In this document: positions 35,085 through 44,329 of the stretch, piece by piece
Layout of the letters: each line of letters opens with the position of its first letter
Position numbering within the stretch: the stretch's first letter is position 1
Origin: Flavobacterium sp. 1355
Lineage (GTDB): Bacteria > Bacteroidota > Bacteroidia > Flavobacteriales > Flavobacteriaceae
Direction of reading: 5' to 3'
NCBI RefSeq assembly: GCF_017833415.1
Contig: NZ_JAFICC010000010.1
Coordinates: 181,806 to 245,805 of the forward strand
DNA length: 64,000 bases
The notes under the pieces: generated by a model
Databases searched by the model: none
The model's input: the letters and a program-made list of their open reading frames with translations, nothing else
What the model was told of the DNA's origin: nothing
Position numbers and translations under genes: made by a program

Positions 35085-37007
35085 TTATATTTTTGAAAGA
35101 ATTATTTGTTGGTTATAAATTGTGTTAAGATTTTTATTAAAGGCATTCCACTTATCCATTTCTGCTGCTTTTACAATGGCATTCTTAAATATAAATTGTT
35201 TTTTATAAAAAATTTGTTTTCCTACATGCTTAAAAGAAATCAAAATATTGAAATCTTCTTCTTTTACAGTCAGATTTTCCGGAAGTTTACTCAGCTTATA
35301 ACCTTCTGGAATAGCCAAAACTACATTAGATTCGTAGTCCGTTTTATAATCTAATTCATAATCAGTTTTTCTGTCCTTGAATTCAAAATTTTTAAATTCA
35401 TCCATATATTCTAAATCTATATAAATTTCATTGTCAAATCTTGAAACTTTATTCAAAACATTAATCTCATAATTTACAGAAAGTTTTTGGTCTCTGTTAG
35501 TCAAATCAGAAGTCTTAATATTACTTGCCGAAATATTTTTATCATGTCTGGAAAGGTATTTCTCTAATGTCTCGCCTTTTTTATCGCTTTCAAACGAATT
35601 TATAATATTAAGGAACTCTGTTCTGCTTTCTCCTGTGTACAGCTTAGAGCAGGCACCGGTTAATTTGTCATTATCAATAATAAGATTGGCATTATATACT
35701 TCCTTGTTTAAAGCACTTGGCGCAACAGGAACTTTTTTAATAATAAATTTATCCCCATCTTCAATCATAACCTCTTTATTCTGAATTCTTTCAGCATCTT
35801 CTCCTAAGGAATTATATTTTTCTGTACCATCAATATAATAGGTTTTACCATTATGAAATAATGTGCATATCATATGATTGTCAACAGCTAATGACGGCGT
35901 TGTGTAATCATACCTAATATGTTTTGTGCCAATCCAGGTAAGTCTTGCGTCAAAACCTGCCAATTTCAGCATTTGTTTGCTTAGGTTCGCCATTCCTTTG
36001 CAATCGCCGTATCTTTTTTCAAAAACGTTATTTGATTCGTCAGGTTTAAAACCGGCAATTCCATCCTCAAAAGCTATATACCTTATATTGTCCTGAACCC
36101 AGTAGTAAATATTTTTAATTTTTTCTTCATCTGTTTTTGCTTTTGAGGTCAGCTCAGTTACCTTATTTTTAAGAACGCTCGTATCATCCTTCATCAAATC
36201 TGTTAGCGATTTATACCAGTTATATAAATCTGCTGTCGAATTAAAAAGCAGCGTGTCCTTATCCTTATTTTTAAAAGATTTTGCAATAATTAAAATGTGT
36301 GGATAAACGTAGGTTCTTCCCGGAGTTTTCTTTTCTTTATAAAATGCATCAACATTTTCCATCACATAAGTATAGGTCGTAATACCATTTTTTTCATCTC
36401 TTGTTTTTGTTTTCAAAACAGCATTCCCTTCAAAATTAAATTCCTTTAATTCTAAGTTTAACCAATCTGGTACAACGACAGTAATTTCTTTTTTTATAAC
36501 CGGAAATTCGTCATTAAAATATAAAGAGGTAAAATATTTTATATCATTATATTTCTTTTTGAGTTCATAACTATAAGTATATCCCTGAACAGGAAAATCT
36601 ACGTTGATATATTTGACACGGGCATCATTATAAAACAAATCTTTATCTTTATAAAACTCGTCTTTTACAGGAAAATCAGCGTTTTTTTTGTTCCTGTATT
36701 TCAAAGTAAACGTTTCGATTTTAGATTCGCTATCATAAAATTCATATTTACTAATATCAGCTCTGTGATTAATATTCATCAAAACCTCATTAACAGAATT
36801 ATTTACAATGACTTTAGCATCACTTTTATTTAAATCAAAAGTGATTAGTTCTTTGCTTTCTAATATAGCAACATCATTTTTTGCATATTTTTCTCTAAGA
36901 GATTTTGCCAGCTGGATGTCTTCAGGAGTAGGATCGAAAGCTTTTTGCCCAAATGAATAAGTCGTAAACGAAAGGAAGGAAATAATTGAAAGTAGAAGTA
37001 TTTTCAT
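35085..37007 (-). CDS. DUF3857 / transglutaminase-like secreted protein with intact catalytic triad
   Basis: A 640-residue exported protein from the ATG that gives the signal peptide MKILLLSIISFLSFTTYSFG; an in-frame ATG 54 nt upstream adds residues that do not fit a signal. DUF3857 covers about 45-240. The transglutaminase-like core has the Cys-His-Asp triad: Cys336 in RYGDCKGMANL, His378 in VDNHMIC and Asp393 in YYIDGTEKY. A beta-rich C-terminal domain ends the protein. Families with this layout are common in Bacteroidota but uncharacterised; peptide cleavage or cross-linking in the periplasm is possible. It forms an operon with the degenerate paralogue downstream. Confidence 0.88.
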   Translation of the reverse strand: MKILLLSIISFLSFTTYSFGQKAFDPTPEDIQLAKSLREKYAKNDVAILESKELITFDLNKSDAKVIVNNSVNEVLMNINHRADISKYEFYDSESKIETFTLKYRNKKNADFPVKDEFYKDKDLFYNDARVKYINVDFPVQGYTYSYELKKKYNDIKYFTSLYFNDEFPVIKKEITVVVPDWLNLELKEFNFEGNAVLKTKTRDEKNGITTYTYVMENVDAFYKEKKTPGRTYVYPHILIIAKSFKNKDKDTLLFNSTADLYNWYKSLTDLMKDDTSVLKNKVTELTSKAKTDEEKIKNIYYWVQDNIRYIAFEDGIAGFKPDESNNVFEKRYGDCKGMANLSKQMLKLAGFDARLTWIGTKHIRYDYTTPSLAVDNHMICTLFHNGKTYYIDGTEKYNSLGEDAERIQNKEVMIEDGDKFIIKKVPVAPSALNKEVYNANLIIDNDKLTGACSKLYTGESRTEFLNIINSFESDKKGETLEKYLSRHDKNISASNIKTSDLTNRDQKLSVNYEINVLNKVSRFDNEIYIDLEYMDEFKNFEFKDRKTDYELDYKTDYESNVVLAIPEGYKLSKLPENLTVKEEDFNILISFKHVGKQIFYKKQFIFKNAIVKAAEMDKWNAFNKNLNTIYNQQIILSKI

Positions 37008-37143
37008 CAAAATATATTTAACGCAATTTACAAAAAAAGCGATACCAATTATTCTTTTCATTTTTTTTGAAAAAGATTGTAACTTTTTTGATACTCTTTA
37101 CGTATAACCATTTGTACACTTTAAAAAATAGGGAGACAACAAC

Positions 37144-38007
37144 ATGAGACAACTTAAAATTACCAAGCAGGTAACCAATCGTGAGACTGCATCGTTAGAC
37201 AAATATCTACAAGAAATTGGAAAAGTTGACCTAATTACCGCTGATGAAGAGGTAGAATTAGCACAAAGAATAAAAGCCGGTGATCAAAGAGCTTTAGAAA
37301 AATTAACAAAAGCCAACCTGCGTTTCGTAGTATCTGTGGCTAAACAATATCAAAATCAAGGTTTAACTCTTCCTGATTTAATTAATGAAGGAAACCTGGG
37401 TCTAATTAAAGCAGCTCAACGTTTTGATGAAACCCGTGGATTTAAATTTATCTCTTATGCCGTTTGGTGGATTCGTCAATCGATCCTTCAGGCTTTGGCA
37501 GAACAATCACGTATTGTACGTTTACCATTAAACAAAATTGGTTCTATCAATAAAATCAACAAAATGTATGCTTTATTAGAGCAATCTAACGAGCGTCCGC
37601 CTTCTGCTGAGGAAATTGCAAAAGAACTTGATATGACTGTAAATGATGTAAAAGAGTCTATGAAAAACTCTGGCCGTCACTTATCTATGGATGCTCCTCT
37701 TGTTGAGGGTGAAGATTCTAACCTTTATGACGTTTTACGTTCTGGAGAATCTCCAAACCCGGACAGAGAATTAATTCACGAATCACTACGTACTGAAATT
37801 GAACGTTCTTTAGAAACATTAACTCCAAGAGAGGCAGATGTTGTTCGTTTGTATTTTGGTCTTGGTGATCAGCACCCAATGACTCTTGAAGAAATTGGAG
37901 AAACTTTCGACCTGACTCGTGAGCGTGTTCGTCAGATTAAAGAAAAAGCAATCCGCAGATTGAAACACACTTCCAGAAGTAAAATTCTTAAAACTTATTT
38001 AGGATAA
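37144..38007 (+). CDS. rpoD: Primary RNA polymerase sigma factor (RpoD/SigA)
   Basis: The housekeeping sigma factor of the Bacteroidota type, 287 residues long and lacking region 1.1. Region 1.2 is at about 15-45 ([20 protein letters not shown]). Region 2 is at about 55-125 ([33 protein letters not shown]). Region 3 is at about 135-200. Region 4 is at about 215-280, with the helix-turn-helix [20 protein letters not shown]. The phylum's primary sigma recognises TTG/TAnnTTTG, the motif found before many genes in this window. The leader is GGGAGACAACAAC-ATG. A heptad-repeat hairpin and a terminator follow. Confidence 0.97.
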   Translation: MRQLKITKQVTNRETASLDKYLQEIGKVDLITADEEVELAQRIKAGDQRALEKLTKANLRFVVSVAKQYQNQGLTLPDLINEGNLGLIKAAQRFDETRGFKFISYAVWWIRQSILQALAEQSRIVRLPLNKIGSINKINKMYALLEQSNERPPSAEEIAKELDMTVNDVKESMKNSGRHLSMDAPLVEGEDSNLYDVLRSGESPNPDRELIHESLRTEIERSLETLTPREADVVRLYFGLGDQHPMTLEEIGETFDLTRERVRQIKEKAIRRLKHTSRSKILKTYLG

Positions 38008-38017
38008 ACAAATATTT

Positions 38018-38073
38018 GTTTCAAGTTTAGAGTTTCAAGTTATTTTAGTAACTTGAAACTCTAAACTTGAAAC
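38018..38073 (+). repeat. 25-bp perfect palindrome with 7-nt periodic arms after rpoD
   Basis: The left arm (38018-38042) is, after a first G, three in-phase 7-mers TTTCAAG, TTTAGAG, TTTCAAG plus TTA. After a 6-nt loop (TTTTAG) the exact reverse complement follows (38049-38073). It begins 10 nt after the rpoD stop and about 55 nt before a separate normal terminator. Its design, short heptads repeated within complementary arms, matches the element at 6055-6133 although the sequence differs. Confidence 0.85.
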
Positions 38074-38127
38074 TATTTTAAAGCAAACAACAGTTTGATT
38101 GACTGTTCGTTTTTTGATTGATGATTG

Positions 38128-38162
38128 AAACTCCGGCTGATTACCGGAGTTTTTTATTTTTA
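38128..38162 (+). terminator. Terminator after rpoD
   Basis: AACTCCGG and CCGGAGTT form an 8-bp GC-rich stem with a 7-nt loop, followed by a T-tract. It lies 40 nt before the rpe promoter motif ends and separates rpoD from rpe. Confidence 0.85.
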
Positions 38163-38168
38163 CTTTTT

Positions 38169-38176
38169 TAACTTTG
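38169..38176 (+). promoter_or_regulatory. -7 promoter element and ACA-rich leader of rpe
   Basis: TAACTTTG matches TAnnTTTG, 25 nt before the rpe ATG. The leader between them is nearly G-free (ACAACACACAACTACACA) and shares AACTACACAATGA with the purH start region. Confidence 0.6.
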
Positions 38177-38201
38177 TAAAAAAACAACACACAACTACAC
38201 A

Positions 38202-38864
38202 ATGAAAAATACACTTGTTGCCCCTTCAGTTCTTGCAGCCGATTTTGCAAATCTACAGCGTGATATAGAAATGATTAATAACAGTAAGGCTGACTGGTTT
38301 CATATTGACATCATGGACGGGGTTTTTGTTCCTAATATTTCTTTTGGAATGCCTGTTCTGGAAGCGATTGCAAAACATGCCAAAAAAACAATCGATGTAC
38401 ACTTAATGATTATTGATCCGGACCGATATATTAAAACTTTTGCAGATCTGGGTGCTAATAATCTAACTGTACATTACGAAGCCTGTACACATTTGCACAG
38501 AACCTTGCAGGCCATTAAGGCCGAAGGAATGAAAGCTGGAGTAGCAATCAATCCGCATACTAATATTGATCTTTTAGAAGACGTCATTAACTACATTGAC
38601 CTGGTTTGCATAATGAGTGTAAATCCCGGTTTTGGAGGGCAGTCTTTTATCGAAAATACATATGCTAAAGTAAAGAAGCTAAAAGATTTGATTACTCGCA
38701 AAAATGCATCAACACTTATTGAAATTGACGGTGGCGTAACCAACAAAAATGCAAAACAGCTGGTAGAAGCAGGAGCTGATGTTTTGGTTGCCGGAAGTTT
38801 TGTTTTTAAGGCTGAAAATCCAATAACAACTATTGCTGATCTAAAAGTCCTTACTAGTTTCTAA
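38202..38864 (+). CDS. rpe: Ribulose-phosphate 3-epimerase
   Basis: Rpe interconverts ribulose 5-phosphate and xylulose 5-phosphate in the pentose phosphate pathway. The 220-residue TIM-barrel protein has the family motifs: PSVLAADFANL (about 8-18), WFHIDIMDGVFVPNISFG with its metal His and catalytic Asp, VHLMIIDPDRYI, IMSVNPGFGGQSFI, and EIDGGVTNKNAKQLVEAGADVLVAGS. It has its own promoter. Its last 24 nt overlap the 3' end of the convergent nuclease gene. Confidence 0.97.
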   Translation: MKNTLVAPSVLAADFANLQRDIEMINNSKADWFHIDIMDGVFVPNISFGMPVLEAIAKHAKKTIDVHLMIIDPDRYIKTFADLGANNLTVHYEACTHLHRTLQAIKAEGMKAGVAINPHTNIDLLEDVINYIDLVCIMSVNPGFGGQSFIENTYAKVKKLKDLITRKNASTLIEIDGGVTNKNAKQLVEAGADVLVAGSFVFKAENPITTIADLKVLTSF

Positions 38865-39626
38865 ATTTTTCAGATTAGGAAAAAAGTCAATTCCTGTCAT
38901 TTTTTCGATAGTTGCTATAGGAACTACAAAATCATAAATCGAATTATCACTATTTTGATTCGGAACCAAAAAAGCAATTGCTTTATTTTTATTTCCTGAC
39001 TTCGCTAAAATTATTTTATAAAAATAGGTAGGGACAGAAACTTCTTCTGTTCCTATTTTTTTGTCTGAATCCTTGAGTACACCACCAGTTACAACATAAA
39101 TATCATTGTACTTACCGGCCCAATAACGTGTTTTTTGCTCAATCCTATTCCATATTCCGCTATTAAAATCATGCTTTTGGGGAGAAATATTTGAGGTGTA
39201 AAAAGTATCATTGTAAGCATTAACATCAAATTCCATATCACCCGCCGGACAAAGATGTCCTTTGTCATATCCTGATTTTTTATAGTTTCTCCAGTCTGCA
39301 GAACCTGTTGTTACTTTCGGGTCTTCGATAAAATATGGACGTTTATAATTTCCGTTTTTTAGATATTCTTTCTTCAATTCATATGCAACCCATTCCGCCT
39401 GTTCAAATTTTTCATTATAAGAAAGGGTATAATATTTATGTTTTACAATTTGTTTTGTAGTAGATGTAGGCAGATAAGCAACTGTATAAATTGAGTCGGT
39501 ACTGCTTTGATTAGAGATAATTTCCTGCTTGTCTTCTGTAAATTCATTTTTACTATCCACTTCGTTTTTACACGAAAAAAACACCAAACCTATACACCCT
39601 ATCACTACAAATTTATTCATATCCAT
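38841..39626 (-). CDS. DNA/RNA non-specific endonuclease, lipoprotein
   Basis: A 261-residue NucA/NucB-like beta-beta-alpha-metal nuclease. The start at 39626 gives a lipoprotein signal (MDMNKFVVIGCIGLVFFSC, Cys19); a longer in-frame version lacks a sensible signal and would cross the upstream terminator. The catalytic motif is SGYDKGHLCPAGDM, with the general-base His124. The metal-binding Asn region is SNISPQKHDFNSGIWNRIE. It is predicted to be periplasmic or surface-exposed, degrading external nucleic acid. It lies downstream of prc, separated by a terminator, and overlaps rpe by 24 nt tail to tail. Confidence 0.92.
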   Translation of the reverse strand: MDMNKFVVIGCIGLVFFSCKNEVDSKNEFTEDKQEIISNQSSTDSIYTVAYLPTSTTKQIVKHKYYTLSYNEKFEQAEWVAYELKKEYLKNGNYKRPYFIEDPKVTTGSADWRNYKKSGYDKGHLCPAGDMEFDVNAYNDTFYTSNISPQKHDFNSGIWNRIEQKTRYWAGKYNDIYVVTGGVLKDSDKKIGTEEVSVPTYFYKIILAKSGNKNKAIAFLVPNQNSDNSIYDFVVPIATIEKMTGIDFFPNLKNLETSKDF

Positions 39627-39640
39627 ATTATTAAAACAAT

Positions 39641-39679
39641 AAAAAAACGCTCCGTAAATATAAACTTTCGGAGCGTTTT
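39641..39679 (-). terminator. Terminator after prc
   Basis: AAAACGCTCCG and CGGAGCGTTTT form an 11-bp stem. On the minus strand the T-tract (complement of the A-run at 39641) follows. It lies 24 nt past the prc stop and upstream of the nuclease start. Confidence 0.85.
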
Positions 39680-39702
39680 GTAACAAATTAATTTCTGAGA
39701 AT

Positions 39703-41865
39703 TTAAGACTTCACTAATTTCTCTTTTTTCATTTTTGAAGGGCCGCCTTTAACCACATTGTTTTTTGACTGTAAATCGTCAAGCACATTTAATGCCTCTT
39801 CAACATATACATCTTTAGATAATGCCTGGTGCCATGCTTCTCTTTTTTCTTTTAAAGTTGCATCACTTTTGATTTCAAGTTCTTCGTATGGTAAAGATTT
39901 AAACACCAAATTGTTTTTGTATTCTGAAATTGGCTTATATTTTTTACCCTCGTTTTCAACTTGTTCCTGAGTTGCTTTGAAGCTTGCAATATTTAAACTA
40001 TAAGTATTCTCTTTGTTCTTAACATCAATCCATTTTGCATTTTCTTCAATTAATTTAAATTGAGCATTTTGTGCAATTCTGGTTGTACTGTTTGCAATAG
40101 CCTGATTGAATTTTTTATTTTCTGTCCACGTGCTGTAATCAGCCGGATCAATTTTATCCCAAGGCATTGCATTATCAATATCGCGTTCACCCATTTTTAG
40201 GTAAGCATAACGATCTGGCATTACTACATCACTATGAACACCTTCGAGCTGAGTCGAACCTCCGTTGATTCTGTAAAATTTCTGACCTGTGATTTTCAAT
40301 GCTCCCAAATCTCCATAAGTTGTATTACGAACAAATTGGTTTAGATCAAGTACATTTTGTACAGTTCCTTTTCCGTAAGTTTGCTTACTGCCAATGATAA
40401 TTCCTCGTTTGTAATCCTGAATTGCAGCAGCTAAAATTTCTGATGCAGAAGCAGAGAAACTGTTTACCATAATTACCAATGGACCATCCCACTCGATTTT
40501 TTTATCTTTATCGTATAAAACTTCTTTCTTTTTTCCGGCAGATTTTACCTGAACAATTGGCCCTTCCTGGATAAATAACCCTGCAATATCAACTACAGTA
40601 GACAAAGATCCTCCTCCGTCATCACGAACATCCAGTACAATTCCGCTTATATCTTCTTTTTTAAGTCTTTCAACCTCAAGAGCAATATCTTTTCCGGCAT
40701 CGCGCCCGTCTTTATTTTCAAAATCGATATAAAATTTAGGCAAATAGATTACACCATATTTTAAACCATTTTTTTCAACAATACTAGATTTCGCATATGT
40801 TTCTTCAATTTCAACAACGTCTCTTATAATCGAAATCACTTTGATGCTTCCGTCAACTTTTTTAACTGTAAGTTTAACTTCTGTTCCTTTATGCCCTTTG
40901 ATTTTTTTCACAACATCATCAAGACGCATTCCTACTACATCTACAGGCTCGTCGTTTCCTTGTCCAACTTTTAGTATTAGATCACCTGCCTCAAGCTGTT
41001 TTCCTTTCCATGCAGGACCCCCGGAAATCAACTCATCAATTTGAGTGAAATCATTTTTCTTGGTTAACCTTGCTCCAATACCTTCTAATTTCCCACTGAT
41101 ATTAACATCAAAACGGTCTTTTTCCTCAGGTGCAAAATAACTTGTATGAGGGTCAAAGCGTGTCATAATTGAATTCACATATACTGAAAACCAATCTTCC
41201 TTATTTAAATCCTTAATAAGGCTAAAATTATCGTCCAATGATTTTAGTGAACTCTCACGGGTTTCTTTTTCTAAAGTTTCAAAAGATTTTGCTTTATATG
41301 CAGGATCTGTTTTCTTTTTGTCTTCTTCTAATTTTTGTTTGGTAACAAGAGAAGAAAGTGTTGAAAGTTTGATTTGTTTTCTCCATCTTTCATTAATTTC
41401 AGCAGCATTTTTTGCATACGGCGCATGCTCATAATCGGCATTAAAAGTCTCATCAACATTATAGTTGAAAGGCTGGGCTAAAATAGTTTTATATCGTTTT
41501 TTGCTTTCTTCCATACGTTTCATCAATCGTGTATAAGTAAGATTGAAAAACGTAAGGTCCTTATTCAGAAACTGATCATCGAGCATCAATTCATATTGTC
41601 TGAATTCATCAATATCAGATTGTATAAAAAATCTTTTTGACGGATCCAGTGCATCAATATAATCTTTGAAAATTCCTTTAGAAAACTCATCATTTATTTC
41701 TGCAGGACTGTAATGTCCTTTTTCAATAACAAAAGCAAGTAATTCTAAAAGTGTTTTATCTCTGTTTGGGTCCGGATCAATTGTCTTATCTGCATTTATT
41801 TTAAAAGCAAATAAGGTAAGCGACAAGCATAATACGGCTATAAGTATTTTATAATTTCGTTTCAT
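39703..41865 (-). CDS. prc: Carboxy-terminal processing protease (Prc/Tsp, S41)
   Basis: A periplasmic tail-specific serine protease of 720 residues. I use the ATG giving MKRNYKILIAVLCLSLTLFAFK; an in-frame ATG lies 24 nt upstream, but the -7 motif at 41908-41916 favours the shorter form. An N-terminal Tsp domain (about 25-220) is followed by a PDZ domain (about 235-325: GIGARLTKKNDFTQIDELISGGPAW) and the S41 core. The core has the catalytic Ser in NSFSASASEILAAA and the Lys in YGKGTVQNVLDL. A DUF3340-type C-terminal domain ends the chain. It is divergent from surE. Confidence 0.95.
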   Translation of the reverse strand: MKRNYKILIAVLCLSLTLFAFKINADKTIDPDPNRDKTLLELLAFVIEKGHYSPAEINDEFSKGIFKDYIDALDPSKRFFIQSDIDEFRQYELMLDDQFLNKDLTFFNLTYTRLMKRMEESKKRYKTILAQPFNYNVDETFNADYEHAPYAKNAAEINERWRKQIKLSTLSSLVTKQKLEEDKKKTDPAYKAKSFETLEKETRESSLKSLDDNFSLIKDLNKEDWFSVYVNSIMTRFDPHTSYFAPEEKDRFDVNISGKLEGIGARLTKKNDFTQIDELISGGPAWKGKQLEAGDLILKVGQGNDEPVDVVGMRLDDVVKKIKGHKGTEVKLTVKKVDGSIKVISIIRDVVEIEETYAKSSIVEKNGLKYGVIYLPKFYIDFENKDGRDAGKDIALEVERLKKEDISGIVLDVRDDGGGSLSTVVDIAGLFIQEGPIVQVKSAGKKKEVLYDKDKKIEWDGPLVIMVNSFSASASEILAAAIQDYKRGIIIGSKQTYGKGTVQNVLDLNQFVRNTTYGDLGALKITGQKFYRINGGSTQLEGVHSDVVMPDRYAYLKMGERDIDNAMPWDKIDPADYSTWTENKKFNQAIANSTTRIAQNAQFKLIEENAKWIDVKNKENTYSLNIASFKATQEQVENEGKKYKPISEYKNNLVFKSLPYEELEIKSDATLKEKREAWHQALSKDVYVEEALNVLDDLQSKNNVVKGGPSKMKKEKLVKS

Positions 41866-41907
41866 AAATTTAATAATAGCATTCATCAATTTTTAATCTA
41901 AGTTACT

Positions 41908-41916
41908 GCAAAACTA
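41908..41916 (-). promoter_or_regulatory. -7 promoter element of prc
   Basis: On the minus strand the site reads TAGTTTTGC, fitting TAnnTTTGC, 42 nt before the chosen prc ATG. It lies in the divergent region shared with surE. Confidence 0.55.
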
Positions 41917-42043
41917 TAGCAATAAAGCCAAGTTCGGTATAATTTTTTGTTAAAGATATAAAAATGTTTGACTTACAAAAGACAAGTTTTATTTAGTTGA
42001 CAAATTTTATTTTATTTGTGACTATTCTACGAAAATCTGTCAT

Positions 42044-42052
42044 TACATTTGC
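42044..42052 (+). promoter_or_regulatory. -7 promoter element of surE
   Basis: TACATTTGC fits TAnnTTTGC, 33 nt before the surE ATG. Confidence 0.55.
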
Positions 42053-42085
42053 TCTATTTCTCAAAATGCCAAAATATTTCATATT

Positions 42086-42865
42086 ATGAAAAAAGAAAAA
42101 CCACTGATCTTAGTTACCAATGATGATGGTATTCTTGCTCCGGGAATCCGGGCTTTAATAAGCGTCATGAGGACTATCGGGGAGGTAATTGTCGTAGCGC
42201 CAGACAAACCACAAAGCGCTACCGGACACGCGATTACAATTAACAATACATTATATCTCGATAAAATTTCTAAAGAAAACGACGCCATAACTGAGTACAG
42301 CTGTTCAGGAACTCCTGTTGATTGTGTAAAACTTGCCGTTAATGAAATCTTAAAGAGAAAACCTGATTTATGCGTTTCAGGAGTTAACCACGGGTCAAAT
42401 TCTTCAATAAATGTAATTTACTCAGGCACAATGAGTGCTGCCGTAGAAGCCGGGATTGAAGGAATTCCTGCAATTGGTTTTTCTTTATTGGATTATGACT
42501 GGAATGCAGATTTTGAACCGATAAAGTCTTTTATCAAAAAAATTACTCTGGAAACCATTTCTAATGGTCTGCCCAAAGGTGTGGTTCTAAATGTCAATTT
42601 TCCAAAATTAAAGGAAAAAGAAATTAAAGGAATAAAAGTTTGCCGTCAGGCGAAAGCAATGTGGGTCGAAAAATTTGATAAGCGAAAAACACCTTTCGGA
42701 AAAGATTACTATTGGCTTTCAGGAGAATTTATTAATCAGGACAAGGGAGAAGATACCGACGAATGGGCTCTTGAAAATGGCTATATTTCGGTAGTTCCCG
42801 TACAATTTGATTTAACCGCGCACCATTCTATACAACAACTTAACACCTGGAAACTAAATGAATAA
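42086..42865 (+). CDS. surE: 5'/3'-nucleotidase SurE
   Basis: SurE is a metal-dependent nucleoside monophosphate phosphatase linked to stationary-phase survival. The 259-residue protein has the metal-binding N-terminus LVTNDDGILAPGI (Asp pair about 13-14). The other family blocks are VVAPDKPQSATGHAIT, SGTPVDCVKLA, VSGVNHGSNSSINVIYSGTMSAAVEAG and the C-terminal DLTAHHSIQQL. Its last 8 nt overlap the next small membrane gene, so the two are coupled. Confidence 0.97.
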   Translation: MKKEKPLILVTNDDGILAPGIRALISVMRTIGEVIVVAPDKPQSATGHAITINNTLYLDKISKENDAITEYSCSGTPVDCVKLAVNEILKRKPDLCVSGVNHGSNSSINVIYSGTMSAAVEAGIEGIPAIGFSLLDYDWNADFEPIKSFIKKITLETISNGLPKGVVLNVNFPKLKEKEIKGIKVCRQAKAMWVEKFDKRKTPFGKDYYWLSGEFINQDKGEDTDEWALENGYISVVPVQFDLTAHHSIQQLNTWKLNE

Positions 42866-43136
42866 TAATTATAAAGATTTACTCGTCGGATTTATTGTCG
42901 GCATTTTTACTTCTCTTCTGGGAAGCTATTTGTTTATTACATTTTTTACTCAATTTGATTTTTCTACCGGAATTAAAGCCATAAGAGAATATGGCTATTT
43001 AGGCAAAATAATAACAATAGGAACTATGCTGGACCTTGCTGTTTTTGCTATTTTATTACAAAGAAATAAAGAATTCATGGCCAGAGGAGTTATTCTTGCA
43101 GTGATTGTTTTGGCAATTTCTACTATATTTATTTAA
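42858..43136 (+). CDS. Small membrane protein of unknown function downstream of surE
   Basis: A 92-residue protein with about three hydrophobic helices (10-30 LLVGFIVGIFTSLLGSYLFI, 50-68, 73-91) and no recognised domain. It overlaps surE by 8 nt (ATGAATAA), which argues that it is a real translated gene. It is followed by a -7 motif for lpxB. I have seen similar small proteins in this position in flavobacteria, but no function is known to me. Confidence 0.75.
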   Translation: MNNNYKDLLVGFIVGIFTSLLGSYLFITFFTQFDFSTGIKAIREYGYLGKIITIGTMLDLAVFAILLQRNKEFMARGVILAVIVLAISTIFI

Positions 43137-43140
43137 ATCT

Positions 43141-43149
43141 TATCTTTGC
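43141..43149 (+). promoter_or_regulatory. -7 promoter element of lpxB
   Basis: TATCTTTGC fits TAnnTTTGC, 54 nt before the lpxB ATG, so lpxB can be transcribed independently of surE. Confidence 0.6.
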
Positions 43150-43203
43150 AATTGCAAAAATAGTTGTGGTTAAAACCGGAACACATTCTCAAATAAAACT
43201 AAT

Positions 43204-44319
43204 ATGAAATATTATATAATAGCTGGTGAAGCCTCTGGAGACTTACATGGTTCGAACTTAATGAAAGCATTATACGAGGAAGATCCTCAGGCAGAAATTA
43301 GATTTTGGGGCGGTGATTTAATGCAAAAAGCAGGCGGAACTTTAGTAAAACACTATCGTGAATTGGCTTTTATGGGTTTTATTGAAGTGATATTTAATTT
43401 AAAAACAATTTTAAGCAATATTACTTTTTGCAAAAAAGATATTTTAGAATTCAAACCCGATGTGATTGTTTTTATAGATTATCCGGGATTTAATATGCGA
43501 ATTGCCAAATGGGCTAAAGCACTTAATTATAAGACACATTATTATATTTCGCCACAAATCTGGGCGTGGAAAGAAAACAGGATCAAGGCTATTAAAAATG
43601 ATGTGGACAAAATGTTTGTGATTCTTCCTTTTGAAAAAAGTTTTTATGAAGATAAACATCACTTTCCTGTAGAATTTGTTGGACACCCTCTTATAGATGC
43701 TATTCACAATCAGCCTCCTTTTGATGAAACCATTTTTAGAATAGAAAACAATTTAAGCGAAAAGCCTATCATTGCTGTTTTACCAGGAAGCCGTCAACAG
43801 GAAATTACTAAAATGCTGAGTGTTATGCTTAGTGTGGTTGATGATTTTCAGGAATATGAATTTGTTATTGCAGGCGCACCGAGTCAGGAATATGAATTTT
43901 ACCAACAGTTTATCACCAACAAAAACATCAAATTTATCTCTAATAAAACTTACGATTTACTTCGCTCGTCTACAGCAGCATTGGTAACATCAGGAACGGC
44001 AACCTTAGAAACTGCATTATTTAAGGTTCCCGAAGTCGTTTGTTACAAAGGAAGCAATATTTCCTACCAGATCGCAAAACGTATTATTACATTAAAATAT
44101 ATTTCGCTTGTCAATCTTATTATGGATCAGGAAGTTGTTACCGAATTGATTCAGAGTGACTGTAACACAAAACGTATCAAAGAAGAATTGCAAAAACTGC
44201 TTGAACCTGCTTATCGCGAAAAGCTTCTTCAAAATTATGACATCTTAGAAAAAAAGCTTGGAGGAGTTGGAGCCAGTAAAAAAACGGCAAAGCTTATTGT
44301 TGCCGATTTAAAACATTAA
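43204..44319 (+). CDS. lpxB: Lipid-A-disaccharide synthase
   Basis: LpxB joins UDP-diacylglucosamine and lipid X to form the lipid A disaccharide at the inner membrane. The 371-residue GT19 protein has the family motifs: IIAGEASGDLHGSNLM (about 4-19), FWGGDLMQKAGG, DYPGFNMRIAKWAK, YYISPQIWAWKENRIKAIK, FVGHPLID and LPGSRQQEI, followed by the C-terminal nucleotide-binding block SGTATLETALFKVPEVVCYKG. It lies 10 nt before an NlpC/P60 lipoprotein gene. Confidence 0.97.
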   Translation: MKYYIIAGEASGDLHGSNLMKALYEEDPQAEIRFWGGDLMQKAGGTLVKHYRELAFMGFIEVIFNLKTILSNITFCKKDILEFKPDVIVFIDYPGFNMRIAKWAKALNYKTHYYISPQIWAWKENRIKAIKNDVDKMFVILPFEKSFYEDKHHFPVEFVGHPLIDAIHNQPPFDETIFRIENNLSEKPIIAVLPGSRQQEITKMLSVMLSVVDDFQEYEFVIAGAPSQEYEFYQQFITNKNIKFISNKTYDLLRSSTAALVTSGTATLETALFKVPEVVCYKGSNISYQIAKRIITLKYISLVNLIMDQEVVTELIQSDCNTKRIKEELQKLLEPAYREKLLQNYDILEKKLGGVGASKKTAKLIVADLKH

Positions 44320-44329
44320 AAATTTCGTT

